From: Vibrio cholerae
GTDB taxonomy: Bacteria > Actinomycetota > Actinomycetes > Actinomycetales > Micrococcaceae
Direction of reading: 5' to 3'
Assembly (NCBI GenBank): GCA_009728235.1
Contig: WNZI01000001.1
Location: 169,673-233,672, forward strand
DNA: 64,000 nucleotides
In this document: positions 9,955 through 18,874 of the stretch, piece by piece
How the letters are laid out: the number at the start of each line of letters is the position of its first letter
Position numbering within the stretch: position 1 is the stretch's first letter
The notes under the pieces: model-generated
Seen by the model: only the letters and a program-made list of their open reading frames with translations
What the model was told of the DNA's origin: nothing
Databases searched by the model: none
Program-made: the position numbers and the translations under genes

Positions 9955-10948
9955 TCAGCGAAGCGTTCCGTGGTGTCCCTTCGGATCAGGGAGGGACCGC
10001 AGTGCGTGACCGCGGCGGCGCCCGAGCGGCGACGACCGCAGGGTGAATCTCTCCTGGCTGATGAGCACGGCGAAGACCACGATGACGCCACCGACCATCT
10101 GGTTCCATTGGATCCGCTCGTTCAGGACGAGGATTCCGAGAAGCACGCCGACGATCGGTGTGAGGTAGGTGACCGTGGATGCGACGGTCGCTCCCCAGGC
10201 GTTGATGACATTGGTGTACCAGATGTACGCGAGACCGGTCCCGACCGCTCCCAACAGGAGGATGCTGATCACGATCGCGGGCGAAAGGCTGACAGGATCG
10301 CGGCCGAGGAAAGGGGTGAGGGCCACGATGACGAGGGCTGCTGCGCCGATCTGACCGGCAGCGACGGTGGTGGAGTCGTAGTGGTGGGAGCGGAAGAACC
10401 TGCGGGTGTACGTGAAGCCCAGGCCATAACAGGTTGTCGCTGCCAGGCAGGCGGCCTGCGCGAGGGGGGCCGCGTCCTGGATCTCGGTCAGGAATCGCCA
10501 CGGTCCGAGGACGAGGACGATACCTCCGGCGGCAATGAGCATCGCCACTGACCTGATTCTGGTGAGGCGTTCTTCGGGGAGCACAGCGAGGGCGATGAGC
10601 ATCGTCGCGATCGGGGTGTCGCGTTGAAGATGCTCGAGAGCCCGGACGGCAGGTACTGGGCGGCCCAGGAGAACAGGAGGAAGGGGGCCACGCACATGAG
10701 GATCCCGATCGCGACCAGGTGCAGCCAGGTTCTGGTGCCCGAGGGCCACGGCGCCGGGTGAGGACCATGATGAGCGCCAGCAGTACTGCGCCTCCCAGGA
10801 GTCGGCCGAGGACCACCTGCGCGGGCGAGAGTCCCGCGACCGCGACCTTGATGAACAGGAAGCTTGCTCCCCAGACGACCGCTGCGGCCAGGTACTGCAC
10901 CCCAATCGGTAGTGATGCCTTTGCTGGTTTCGCAGTACGGACAGACAT
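9955..10948 (-). pseudogene. EamA/DMT family exporter with two frameshifts
   Basis: Reading from ATG 10948 gives a typical ten-helix drug/metabolite transporter in three frames. Frame 1 (residues ~1-65) holds the first EamA helices, including WGASFLFIKVAVAGLSP. Frame 2 covers LVAIGILMCVAPFLLFSWAAQYLPSGLSSIFNA. Frame 3 continues from TPIATMLIALAVLPEERL to the stop at 9955, including IWYTNVINAWGA and a second EamA repeat. The joins are at ~10748-10751 and ~10617-10620, and each is repaired by adding one base. With both restored it is ~331 residues. Because everything else is intact, sequencing error is a real alternative to gene decay. The divergent LysR gene is the probable regulator. Confidence 0.82.
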
Positions 10949-10971
10949 GCGGTTTCCCCTCGACTCGTTCT

Positions 10972-10991
10972 CCCTAGGGTTGCCCTTAGGG
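10972..10991. promoter_or_regulatory. Putative LysR operator
   Basis: Between the divergent EamA and LysR genes lies CCCTA (10972-10976), ten bases, TAGGG (10987-10991), with a nested CCCTAGGG palindrome. Interrupted dyads of this size are usual for LysR proteins. Placement, not experiment, supports it. Confidence 0.45.
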
Positions 10992-11038
10992 GATGATGAG
11001 TCCAATGCATCCCGACCATCGAGGCATGAGGCTGATTC

Positions 11039-11923
11039 ATGGGCGTGACGTTGAAGCAGTTGGTCGTGTTGTCTGCTGTGGTCGAGCACGACGGGTTCGG
11101 GGCGGCGGCCGAGGCACTCGGCGTCGATCAGTCCTCCGTGTCCCACAGCATCGCGGCCCTGGAGAAATCGATGGGCGCTCGTTTGGTAACCAGGACGAGC
11201 CCGCTGCGCCCAACGGACTTGGGCCGGGCTCTACTGCCGCATGCCCGTACCGCGTTGGCGGCTTCCCGGGCCATCGAGTCGCTCATCGACGAACACAACC
11301 AGAACAAACCCGCCGGAACGGTGAGGATCGCCGCGTCCCAGACGGCAGCACACCGCATGCTGCCGAACCTCATGAACAGGTGGAGGCAAGCCTTCCCGGA
11401 TGTCGATGTGCGGGTCTTTGAAGGCGATGATGACGAACTCGAGGAATGGCTGAGCAGCGGCGTGGTGGACTGCGCTATTCTCATCGACCCCGAATCGGTG
11501 TGCCCTGGTGGCCTGGAACTGGCGACCGACAGGTTCCAGGCGGTGCTCCGCAAGGACCACCCCTTCAGCACCCAAAAGCACGTCGGGCTCCTCGACCTCC
11601 TGGAAGAACCGCTACTGGTGTCCTCAGGCGGATGCGAACCCCAGATCAGGACACTCCACACCCTCAGCGGCGCCCGCTACAGTCCAGCCCAACGTGTACG
11701 AGAAATCTCCACGCTCCTCAGCATGGTCGAGAACCATATCGGCGTCGCGATCATGCCGGCCCTTGCCGTGTCGATGCTTCCTGACACCCTCACCATGGTC
11801 GATCTGGAACCACATCTGGAACGCCGACTCGTCCTCACCGGACCATCGAACAGACCCTGGCACCCAGTCGTCACCCGCATGCTCGAACTGAATTGGAGGC
11901 CGAACGCGCGAGAGCATCAATGA
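11039..11923 (+). CDS. LysR family transcriptional regulator
   Basis: A 294-residue LysR protein. The N-terminal winged HTH spans residues ~3-62 (LKQLVVLSAVVEHDGFGAAAEALGVDQSSVSHSIAALEKSMGARLVTR) and a LysR substrate-binding domain follows (from ~residue 90, VRIAASQTAAHRMLP). It is divergent to the EamA exporter gene, a common arrangement in which the regulator activates efflux. The start at 11039 gives the standard MxxTLKQL-type N-terminus. The effector is unknown. Confidence 0.93.
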   Translation: MGVTLKQLVVLSAVVEHDGFGAAAEALGVDQSSVSHSIAALEKSMGARLVTRTSPLRPTDLGRALLPHARTALAASRAIESLIDEHNQNKPAGTVRIAASQTAAHRMLPNLMNRWRQAFPDVDVRVFEGDDDELEEWLSSGVVDCAILIDPESVCPGGLELATDRFQAVLRKDHPFSTQKHVGLLDLLEEPLLVSSGGCEPQIRTLHTLSGARYSPAQRVREISTLLSMVENHIGVAIMPALAVSMLPDTLTMVDLEPHLERRLVLTGPSNRPWHPVVTRMLELNWRPNAREHQ

Positions 11924-11996
11924 TCGGCCCGTGTGCCTCCGTCCTGATGGCGGATGTCCCAGCTCTATGTTCGTGGCGGCACGCTGTTCCTGGTCT

Positions 11997-12452
11997 TCAC
12001 TTGACTCCGCGAAACCCCTCAGGGGCGATGAATTCCAGCAGCAGGAGGGCGGTCACGATGAACTGGGGTGCCATGAGGATGCCGGCGAGGACCGCTGCTG
12101 CGAGGAGTCCGGCTGAAACGCCGGCAAGACGCCAGGCCCGGGAGAAGCTGGGGTGCGTGGTCCTGAGTCTCGCCGCGAGGACCCAGGAACCAGCAACGAT
12201 CACAGGTATGAGCAGGAATGGCACCACCGCGACGGCGAGGAGGCCAATCCCGATGAACACAATGGCACTGACGCGGCTTCCAGCACTGGTCTTCGAGGTC
12301 CCCAACGTCAACGTTTGAACGACTGTAACGGCAGCGCCTCGACCGGGCCGAGAAGTATGAGGCGCACAGCCCGCAAGCCGGTCCTTGTCCGCGCCGATTC
12401 TCGAACACGTGGTCTGGTCTCTGCGAAGGGGAAGCGATAGGCTCCTCGCCAT
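11997..12452 (-). CDS. Small hydrophobic membrane protein, start uncertain
   Basis: The C-terminal ~95 residues contain three hydrophobic stretches (around AIVFIGIGLLAVAVVPFLLI, LAGVSAGLLAAAVLAGILMA and FIVTALLLLEFIA), so an integral membrane protein is plausible. The first ~45 residues are Arg-rich and look like non-coding sequence; a TTG near 12318 may be the true start. I do not recognise a family. It converges on the LysR gene. Confidence 0.4.
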   Translation of the reverse strand: MARSLSLPLRRDQTTCSRIGADKDRLAGCAPHTSRPGRGAAVTVVQTLTLGTSKTSAGSRVSAIVFIGIGLLAVAVVPFLLIPVIVAGSWVLAARLRTTHPSFSRAWRLAGVSAGLLAAAVLAGILMAPQFIVTALLLLEFIAPEGFRGVK

Positions 12453-12576
12453 GATGACCAGTCAGGTCCATATGGGCCGATCACGAACAGGCGAACTGGT
12501 CGCCACCTGATCCGCGCCCCTCCTTGCATCGCTGAGCTTGAGTACAACAACCAGCCAGCGCACGAAAGGAGCATTG

Positions 12577-12951
12577 ATGACAGCGCAGTTCAATCACACG
12601 ATTATCGCTTCACGAGACAGCACAACCATGGGCGCCTACTACCGTGACCTGCTCGAGGCCCGAGAGGCTCCCAGCTGGGGACCGTTCACCAATATCCAGC
12701 TTCCGGACGGGGTCCTGTTGCAGTTCGCTACCCCACCGATGAAGTTCCCTCCCCAGCACTACGCGTATCTCCTCGACGACGATCACTTCGATCGGGCGTA
12801 CTCGAAAATCGTCGAGTCAGCCACCGAGCACTGGGCTGATCCGCAGCGCAGCCGGCCCGGCGAAACGAACACCGAGCACGGCGGACGAGGCGTCTACCTG
12901 CTGGACCCATCCGGCCACTATCTGGAACTCATCACTCGGCCGTACATCTAG
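12577..12951 (+). CDS. VOC superfamily (glyoxalase-like) protein
   Basis: A 124-residue protein with the vicinal-oxygen-chelate pattern: NHTIIASRDSTTMGAYYRDLLEA at the start and GVYLLDPSGHYLELITRPY at the end, where Glu of YLELI and His of FNHT are the usual metal-ligand positions. The family includes glyoxalases, dioxygenases and antibiotic-binding proteins. The start is fixed by AAAGGAG eight bases before the ATG at 12577. Monocistronic; substrate unknown. Confidence 0.85.
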   Translation: MTAQFNHTIIASRDSTTMGAYYRDLLEAREAPSWGPFTNIQLPDGVLLQFATPPMKFPPQHYAYLLDDDHFDRAYSKIVESATEHWADPQRSRPGETNTEHGGRGVYLLDPSGHYLELITRPYI

Positions 12952-13224
12952 GAGGGCGCGGCTCGCGGAGGTCAGCGATCGTGAACACCCTCAGCTTCCT
13001 CGGGCCGCGCACTACGGGTACTCGCGAGCCTTGGTGTCATATGGATCGGCAGGACGGTGCTCAGTTGTCAGGGCGTGATCCTCGTGCTGGTCGGCGTAGG
13101 TCCGAGGGCGGTTCTTGCGGGCAGCACTCCACTCCGTCCCCGGTCAAGGACCCTCAACCACCCGGTGTTGAGTTCAGCCCAGGGTCTGACGCCACAAAGA
13201 CCTGGCACCCCTACGCTGACAACT

Positions 13225-13491
13225 ATGCCAACCATTACGTGTCCTGCCTGCAACCACACTTTCACCCCTGCGAACGCTGAATTGGACAGCACGCCCGATC
13301 CTTCCGTGTGGCGCTGGTTCAGCATCGACAACAGCTCCTCGGGCCCCATCTCCACCACGGAGGCCTACACCGCCTATCTCCGCAGCATCGACGGACCCCC
13401 TGTCTCCCGTCAGCGATTCGTCGCCGATCTCGCATACCTCGGGATCGAGGAGATCAACGACGACGGCGAAGCGGTGTTGCTCCGCGACTGA
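13225..13491 (+). CDS. Small CPxC protein with a primase-tail-like helical domain
   Basis: An 88-residue protein. It opens with TCPACNHTFTPANAE, a half zinc ribbon (one CxxC plus His). The rest (WRWFSIDN, then TTEAYTAYLRSIDG-PPVSRQRFVADLAYLGIEE) resembles the small winged-helix module found at the C-terminus of phage P4/D5-type primases, which reads Y-x2-Y..G..S...F...L...G. That comparison is mine and unverified. The longer frame beginning at 13057 has no coding character before this ATG. Function unknown; a nucleic-acid-binding role is plausible. Confidence 0.55.
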   Translation: MPTITCPACNHTFTPANAELDSTPDPSVWRWFSIDNSSSGPISTTEAYTAYLRSIDGPPVSRQRFVADLAYLGIEEINDDGEAVLLRD

Positions 13492-13774
13492 CGAGACCGG
13501 GTCGATGCGCAGGCTCCACAGTGCGGCGAGAAAGGACCGGCCTTCTTCGTCGTGGGTCAGGTCATCGGGTGGTTGACCGGAGGCGGCGGCAGCGTGTCCC
13601 GGAGGACACCATCGAGCACTACGATCTCCAGGTGCCATAGGCCCGCTCAGAGAAAGCAGTGCTGGACGCGGCGACCACCGCGGACTACCGTCTCTCCCGC
13701 TTCCAGAACGAGCTAATGAAGTCCTGCCCATACGCCCGTGCTCGCGTGCAGGGCGGAGCGAGAGTGGAGAACGA

Positions 13775-14092
13775 ATGACCCGTATGACGAACCAGTGGGA
13801 CGTACCGCCTTCCCGGGCGCATCTCGGCTCGTGGTCGACTCCGCTCGAGCCGGCTCCACGGCTCGCCTCGACGCTCGGCCTCGGCCCCAGTGATCTCTGG
13901 ATCAAGCAAGACGACCTTTCCGGGTTAGGCGGGGAGGGAACAAGGGTGCGCAAGCTCGAGTGGACTGCCGGCACGGCCCTGGCGCGCGGTGCAGACGTCC
14001 TTGTCACCACTGGTGCTGCCCAAAGCAATCACGCCCGGCTCACTGCTGCCAGCACGTCTACAGGGTTGATGTGTAGTTCCACACAAGCGTGA
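13775..14092 (+). pseudogene. Truncated PLP-dependent ACC deaminase/D-cysteine desulfhydrase-like gene
   Basis: Only the N-terminal ~95 residues of this ~330-residue family remain. Recognisable pieces are the substrate-side WIKQDDLSG, GGEGTRVRKLE (with the PLP-binding Lys region) and TTGAAQSNHARLTAA. Similarity stops near 14050-14060, and the frame then ends at 14092 in unrelated sequence. The break lies just upstream of the rhodanese gene, so a deletion or insertion has joined unrelated DNA here. Without the rest of the fold the product cannot be active. Confidence 0.75.
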
Positions 14093-14111
14093 GAAGAGAT
14101 TTGATGGATCC

Positions 14112-14513
14112 ATGCCTCTTCTTTTTTCCGCCGCTGATTTCTTCGCTGCGAAGCTCGCCTATGAGACTGACCCGGCGGATCTCGCTGCTGAACGTGCATC
14201 TGGTCCGGGTCCGATCGTGATCGATACTCGCTCGGCCGCTTCGTGGATGCAGGGCCGTATCCCGGGCGCTGTCCACATTCCGAACGCAGAGCTCGTAGCA
14301 CGCATCACTGATATCGCCCCCTCCCTGGACGCTGCGATCGTTGTCTACTGCTGGGGACCAGGCTGCAACGGCAGCACCCGCGGCGCGTCGATTCTGGCCT
14401 CGATGGGCTATCTGAATGTGCGCGAGCTGATCGGTGGTTTCGAGTACTGGTCCGCGAGGGCCTCGCCACGGTCAGCGATGAAGGGCGCGGGCGTCGTTCA
14501 CCCGACCCCCTGA
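14112..14513 (+). CDS. Rhodanese-domain protein, C-terminal frame probably shifted
   Basis: A single-domain rhodanese of ~135 residues: VIDTRSAASWMQGRIPGAVHIPNAEL is the typical front half, and VVYCWGPGCNGSTRGA holds the active-site Cys loop. The domain closes with LIGGFEYW. After that Trp, one added base near 14450 restores VREGLATVSDEG, the expected rhodanese C-terminus, with a stop at 14539 instead of 14513. The catalytic part is unaffected. Rhodaneses move sulfane sulfur; the acceptor is unknown. Confidence 0.82.
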   Translation: MPLLFSAADFFAAKLAYETDPADLAAERASGPGPIVIDTRSAASWMQGRIPGAVHIPNAELVARITDIAPSLDAAIVVYCWGPGCNGSTRGASILASMGYLNVRELIGGFEYWSARASPRSAMKGAGVVHPTP

Positions 14514-14636
14514 CAGCACCAGCCCACCCCTCGGCGTGACGAACCCCGACACCCGGCATTGGAGGACCAAGCATGCCAGGCCTCCATGGGCAGTCTGCTA
14601 CCGGACGGCTTCAAGCCGGTGCTGAGCCTCTGCATG

Positions 14637-15554
14637 TCAGTGGATCACGGTTGCGACTTCGGGGAACATCACTCCGGTGAGCTCTTCGGAAACGGCCCAC
14701 AGCCGGTGCTGAGTGGCTTGGTCGTAGGAGTCGGGACTGGAGGTGACGAGCTTCGGGTAGCCCCGGACCTCGCCTCGATTGCCGGGACCGTAGTACTGGC
14801 CGCCGAGAACGGCGTGGTCGGTGGCGGCGCGCACGGTGGGCAGGGCACCCATCTCGGCCTTCTGGATGAGTAGCGGTGCAAGCCAGGTGACGGGCAGCCG
14901 AAGAGCAGCGGGCACGTTGCGGGTCAGCTCGGTGTTGGAGACACCGGGATGGGCAGCGACCGCGACGGTAGTGCCATGCGAAGCGAGACGGCGCTGCAGC
15001 TCGTAGGTGAACATGAGGTTGGCCAGCTTGGCCTGACCGTAAGCGGCGGCGCGGCTATACGAACGCTCCCACTGGAGGTCGTCGAAGTGGATCGCGGCCT
15101 GGATGCGGTGGCCGGTACTGCTGACCGTGACGACGCGGGAACCGGGGACCGGCAGGAGCCGATCCAGCAACAAGCCGGTGAGCGCGAAGTGGCCGAGGTG
15201 ATTCGTGCCGAACTGCAGCTCGAACCCGTCGGTCGTCGTCCGCTTCGGCGTGTACATCACGCCGGCGTTATTGATCAGCAGGTCGATGCGGGGGAAGGCC
15301 TCGCGCAAGTCGGCCGCGGCTGTCCGGACAGAGTTCAGGGACGTGAGATCCAGGGCCTGCACTCGGACGTCACCGGCGATGCGGGCCGCTGCCTGCTTGC
15401 CCTTCTCGACGTCGCGGACGGCGAGGACGACTTCGGCTCCGTGCTCGGCGAGCATGCGCGCGGTCTCGAACCCGAGGCCGGTGTTGGCGCCGGTGACGAC
15501 CGCCACTCGTCCGTACTGGTCGGGAATGTGCTGTTCGGTCCAGGCGTCGCTCAT
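14637..15554 (-). CDS. SDR family oxidoreductase (first of two paralogues)
   Basis: A 305-residue classical-type SDR of the retinol-dehydrogenase/WWOX-like group. It has TGANTGLG for the cofactor, NNAGVM, VSSTGH with the catalytic Ser, and YGQAK with the catalytic Tyr and Lys. Cofactor is NAD(P)H; the substrate is unknown. It is divergent to a TetR gene, with palindromes between. A paralogue of the same length at 25536-26453 is identical at roughly five of six residues by eye. AGGAG lies six bases before the ATG. Confidence 0.93.
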   Translation of the reverse strand: MSDAWTEQHIPDQYGRVAVVTGANTGLGFETARMLAEHGAEVVLAVRDVEKGKQAAARIAGDVRVQALDLTSLNSVRTAAADLREAFPRIDLLINNAGVMYTPKRTTTDGFELQFGTNHLGHFALTGLLLDRLLPVPGSRVVTVSSTGHRIQAAIHFDDLQWERSYSRAAAYGQAKLANLMFTYELQRRLASHGTTVAVAAHPGVSNTELTRNVPAALRLPVTWLAPLLIQKAEMGALPTVRAATDHAVLGGQYYGPGNRGEVRGYPKLVTSSPDSYDQATQHRLWAVSEELTGVMFPEVATVIH

Positions 15555-15603
15555 GATGCTCCTTTAAGGTACTGGCGGTCTGTTAATAGGGCCAACGCTA
15601 TGA

Positions 15604-15614
15604 GACCAATGGTC
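15604..15614. promoter_or_regulatory. GACCANTGGTC palindrome, putative TetR operator
   Basis: A perfect 11-base palindrome GACCAATGGTC between the SDR and TetR genes. A related half-site (CTGGCGGTCTGTT) lies at ~15577-15589 and a second dyad follows at 15623-15639. The same palindrome and half-site occur before the second SDR paralogue at 26453. Confidence 0.6.
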
Positions 15615-15622
15615 CGTTGTCA

Positions 15623-15639
15623 AGAGACGGCCGGTCTCT
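15623..15639. promoter_or_regulatory. AGAGAC/GTCTCT dyad next to the TetR start
   Basis: Arms AGAGAC (15623-15628) and GTCTCT (15634-15639) are separated by five bases and end 14 bases before the TetR ATG. The position suits autoregulation. It shares the GGTC core with the neighbouring palindrome. Confidence 0.45.
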
Positions 15640-15653
15640 AGTAGGGTTACGGC

Positions 15654-16319
15654 ATGACATTCCAGCGGGCGCGAAGCGAAGAGCAACGGGAGATTCGTCG
15701 TGCGGTGATACTGGACACCACTACCGCGATGCTCGCGGAAATGCCTGTATCCGACATCACCCTCAACGAGCTCAGCCGGCGCGTGGGCCTGGCCAAATCA
15801 AACGTCCTCCGCTACTTCGAGTCCCGCGAGGCGGTGCTGCTCGAGCTGCTCGACGACTACTTCGGAAGGTGGCTGCTCGAGCTTGAGGGCGAGCTGGCAG
15901 GCGGGGTTGAGGCGGGCGCGGACATGGCGACCCGGGCGCGTCAGCTGGCCGGCGTCCTCAGTCGATCTCTGGCTGATCAGGGCGCGCTGTGCGACCTCTT
16001 CGGCGCACAGGGAGGGGTCCTCGAGCACAATGTCTCGACCGAGGTCGTCAAGCGGCACAAGCGGTCCTCGCTCACGCGGCTCGCGACCATGACCGAGCTG
16101 GTGCGCCGTCACGTTCCGGAGCTCGGCGGCGGCGCACAGTTCTTCTGCTTCATGACCCTTATCTCTGCGGGAGCGCTGTCGACCTACGTGCCGCCTCCGC
16201 CAAGCCTGCTCGCCGTGTACGCGGACGAACCGGAGCTCGGCGTGTTGAACCTCGATCTCAGGGAGGCGCTGCAGGGCGCGATCGTGTCGACCCTCCTCGG
16301 TGCGCTGCCGCGCAGCTGA
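15654..16319 (+). CDS. TetR family transcriptional regulator
   Basis: A 221-residue TetR protein. The HTH lies near residues 30-55 (VSDITLNELSRRVGLAKSNVLRYFESREAVLLELL), with the NVLRYFESRE turn typical of the family. The ligand domain is unassigned. It is transcribed away from the SDR gene at 14637-15554 and probably represses it; the shared palindrome suggests it may also act on the distant paralogue. Confidence 0.92.
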   Translation: MTFQRARSEEQREIRRAVILDTTTAMLAEMPVSDITLNELSRRVGLAKSNVLRYFESREAVLLELLDDYFGRWLLELEGELAGGVEAGADMATRARQLAGVLSRSLADQGALCDLFGAQGGVLEHNVSTEVVKRHKRSSLTRLATMTELVRRHVPELGGGAQFFCFMTLISAGALSTYVPPPPSLLAVYADEPELGVLNLDLREALQGAIVSTLLGALPRS

Positions 16320-16688
16320 CCCGGATCCGGAACCTGGAACGAGGCAGTGACCGCCCTCGCTGAGCGGTCTTCTGATCACCGGTCATACAGCGTCCGATGG
16401 CCGGTCCTTCGTCGACCAACGGTGGACCGCTTCATCGCCCTGCCTGGGTAGCTCGTTGTGATCGATAGCGGACGAGCGCGAACGCGAGGGCCGTCACCGA
16501 CCCGATGACGGCAACCACGAGCGACAGAACAAGGATGAGGGCTGACCGGACAGAGCGAGCCTACGTATACCCAAAGTCCGGCGGCGGCGCCTACGACCAG
16601 AGGGCGCCTTGACCTCAACCAGGGTTCAGGTTCTAGCGTTGGTCATCTCAGCGTGTTCGAGATCGTTACTCACCCTTGGGATGCAGAT
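16320..16688. other. Intergenic stretch with a possible small-gene relic
   Basis: On the minus strand, 16432-16550 encodes a hydrophobic helix (ALILVLSLVVAVIGSVTALAFALV) followed by RYRSQRATQAGR and a stop. No start codon precedes the helix before an in-frame TAG, so I treat it as a relic and not as a gene. Nothing else is recognisable. Confidence 0.35.
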
Positions 16689-17354
16689 ATGACAACCGCT
16701 CAGCACAGCACCTTGGAAAAACCTCTTGAGGGGTTGCTTGCTACCCCGGCGTCACGGCTTCCCTACCAACACAACGTGCTGCTGCGCTCCTACATCCTTC
16801 AGCGACCCCAGGGCAACCTGATCGTCTATAACTCACCCGGCATCAACGACGCGTCAGCCGACATACGGGCGCTCGGCGCGCCAACCCGCCTTCTGATCAA
16901 CCACAGCCACGAATCGATGTACGGTCAGCCCGAGCTCGACGTACCCCTCTGGATTCATACCAAGGATCACGCCGAGGTTGCCGGCTCGATGAACATCACG
17001 GGCACGTTCGATAAGCGGACCATCATCGATGACGATCTCGCAGTGATTCCTACCCCCGGTCATACCTCAGGCACAACCTCCTACCTCTGGGATAACGGAA
17101 CGCACCGCGTCCTTTTCACCGGCGACTTCATCTGGATCGAGAACGGCGAGTGGAAGGCCGTGCTCCTGAGCCCTGAATCCCGCCACGAGTATCTCGACAG
17201 CCTCGCTCTCGTCCGCGACCTCGACTTCGATGTGCTCGTCCCCTGGGGTACCACCGAAGAGGGCGCCCCCGTCGGACTCGTGGAAGACCAGGCAGACAAA
17301 CGCAACCGCATCGACGCGATCATCACCCGAGTCGAAGCCGGCGGTAATCGCTGA
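16689..17354 (+). CDS. MBL-fold metallo-hydrolase
   Basis: A 221-residue metallo-beta-lactamase-fold protein. The metal motif appears as NHSHES, a variant of HxHxDH in which the usual Asp-His pair is not obvious. PTPGHTSG and FTGDFIW provide the later His and Asp ligands. Such variants include thioesterases and glyoxalase II-like hydrolases, and some are non-catalytic. The ATG at 16689 is chosen over an upstream in-frame ATG at 16653 because the family N-terminus begins about here. Monocistronic. Confidence 0.78.
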   Translation: MTTAQHSTLEKPLEGLLATPASRLPYQHNVLLRSYILQRPQGNLIVYNSPGINDASADIRALGAPTRLLINHSHESMYGQPELDVPLWIHTKDHAEVAGSMNITGTFDKRTIIDDDLAVIPTPGHTSGTTSYLWDNGTHRVLFTGDFIWIENGEWKAVLLSPESRHEYLDSLALVRDLDFDVLVPWGTTEEGAPVGLVEDQADKRNRIDAIITRVEAGGNR

Positions 17355-17516
17355 GCACCTGACCTCTCTGAGAAAAATGCAGCTGCCCTGTCAGGGGTTC
17401 CCTGGGCTGAAGGGTCGTTGCAACACCGCCTGATCCTGCGTTCCGCTTGAGGATCCTAGCCTGGCGACCTACGCCCACTCCCGCCAGCAACCACCCGAAG
17501 CACACTCAGTTGTTCT

Positions 17517-17930
17517 TCAGCGCAGGTCACGCACCATCCAGAACGTATCGCCGTGGAGTGGGTCTTCTGTCCGTCGTCCGCTGTCCGAGAATCCTACATT
17601 CTCAAGTACCGCGAACGAGGCGAGATTCCACTTGCGAACAGTCGCCCACAACCGTGTGCGACCGGTTGAGTGCGCGGCGTCGACTATTGCGTACGCAGCT
17701 TCAGTTGCGATTCCGCGGCCCTGGCTTGATCGGAGCAGTTCGAAGGCAAGTTCCGGTTCTTCATGGGAACCAGCTCCGACCGTCAGACCGCCGTAGCCGA
17801 TGAAACCGCCGGGGTCCGTGTGTTCCTCGATCGCCAGGAGGGCGAGGCCGGAGCGCTCAGCTTCGATCGATTGGGTGGTGATTCGCTCGCGTATCTCCTC
17901 GTTCGTCGGACTGCCGAGATGATTGATCCT
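17517..17930 (-). pseudogene. GNAT acetyltransferase missing its N-terminus
   Basis: The minus strand reads a RimJ-type GNAT domain without a start codon: GLALLAIEEHTDPGGFIGYGGL, then ELAFELL, the acetyl-CoA loop QGRGIATEA, and WNLASFAVLENVGF before a stop at 17517-17519. The N-terminal ~40 residues are absent. Upstream at ~17930 the DNA becomes an IS30 transposase tail read on the other strand. The gene was probably cut by that insertion. Confidence 0.65.
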
Positions 17931-18105
17931 GCGAGGGTTGCTGCGCCGATACCTGCCGACGAACGGTGACCTGCGTCAGTTCAGCCAGCAGGACCTTGAC
18001 GAGATCACAGACAAGATCAACACCAGACCCCGAAAGGTCCTCAACTGGGGAACGTCCTCAGGTGCCTTCAAGCTCTCGTCAACGACCGAAGCTGCAGTTC
18101 TGTAG
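17926..18105 (+). mobile_element. IS30-family transposase C-terminal remnant
   Basis: The plus strand encodes GLLRRYLPTNGDL, then QQDLDEITDKINTRPRKVLNWGT, which matches the end of IS30-type DDE transposases (N-GLLRxYxPK, LNxRPRKxLxWxTP). The catalytic core is gone and the last ~15 residues diverge. It abuts the truncated GNAT gene, marking an insertion followed by deletion. Confidence 0.7.
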
Positions 18106-18175
18106 GAATAGTCTCTGCTTGAGCTTTCGGAAGCAGGTTCTTGTCGTGCACATAACCGTCAGCGCGCCTGTATTC

Positions 18176-18874
18176 CTATAGCAGTGAGCTGAAGAGTTCG
18201 GCTTTGCTTGTCGGCCCGGCGACGATGATTTCGTCGTCGTCGTAGAGGGTGGTCTGCGCTGTCGTGTAGTCCCACTGCCCGCCGTTGCGTTTCACCGCGA
18301 CGACCGTCACACCGTGTCTGGCGCGCAGACCGGTGGTACCGAGTTCTCGGTCCCAGTACTCGCGTGGTGGGCGGGTCTTGACCATAGCGAAATTGTCCTC
18401 GAATTCCACATAGTCGAGCATCGTCCCGCGGACCAGGTGTGCGACGCGTTTGCCCATGTCGTGTTCGGGTCGGATGACGCGCTCGACCCCGAGCTGGGAG
18501 AGGATCTGGGCGTGCGGCTCGCTGATCGCTTTGGCCCAGATCGTGGGGCGGTCGAAGCGCAGCAGGATCGAGGTGGTGAGGATGCTCGCTTCCAGGTCGC
18601 TCCCGATTCCCACGACCACGCGGTCGAAATCGGGCAGGGAGAGTTGGCGCAACGCTTCCTCCTTCGTGGTATCCGTCCGGACGGCGTGGGTGAGGCGCCC
18701 GTTGTAGGACTGGACGACGTCCTCGTCGTTGTCGATCCCGAGTACCTCCGTGCCGGCCTCCTCGAGTTCCAGGGCCAGAGCTCCCCCGAATCTGCCCAGG
18801 CCGATGACCGCCACGGAATCGGCCGCCGCGATTGCTTCGGCGGGCTTGGAGGAGAAGATGCGTTGCCTAGCCAA
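18176..18874 (-). CDS. ktrA: Potassium uptake regulatory subunit, RCK domain
   Basis: A 232-residue cytoplasmic RCK protein. The Rossmann motif GLGRFGGALALELEEAG spans ~25-41 with D at IDNDE, and a C-terminal RCK-C domain follows from ~150. KtrA/TrkA rings bind nucleotide and gate the KtrB/TrkH channel. The start overlaps the end of the channel gene by eight bases, so the two are translationally coupled. Length fits a single RCK pair and not the double-domain TrkA of enterics. Confidence 0.92.
   Translation of the reverse strand: MARQRIFSSKPAEAIAAADSVAVIGLGRFGGALALELEEAGTEVLGIDNDEDVVQSYNGRLTHAVRTDTTKEEALRQLSLPDFDRVVVGIGSDLEASILTTSILLRFDRPTIWAKAISEPHAQILSQLGVERVIRPEHDMGKRVAHLVRGTMLDYVEFEDNFAMVKTRPPREYWDRELGTTGLRARHGVTVVAVKRNGGQWDYTTAQTTLYDDDEIIVAGPTSKAELFSSLL

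Noticed and set aside
16432..16550. A possible small membrane peptide on the minus strand
   Set aside because: No start codon lies between the upstream in-frame stop and the hydrophobic helix.
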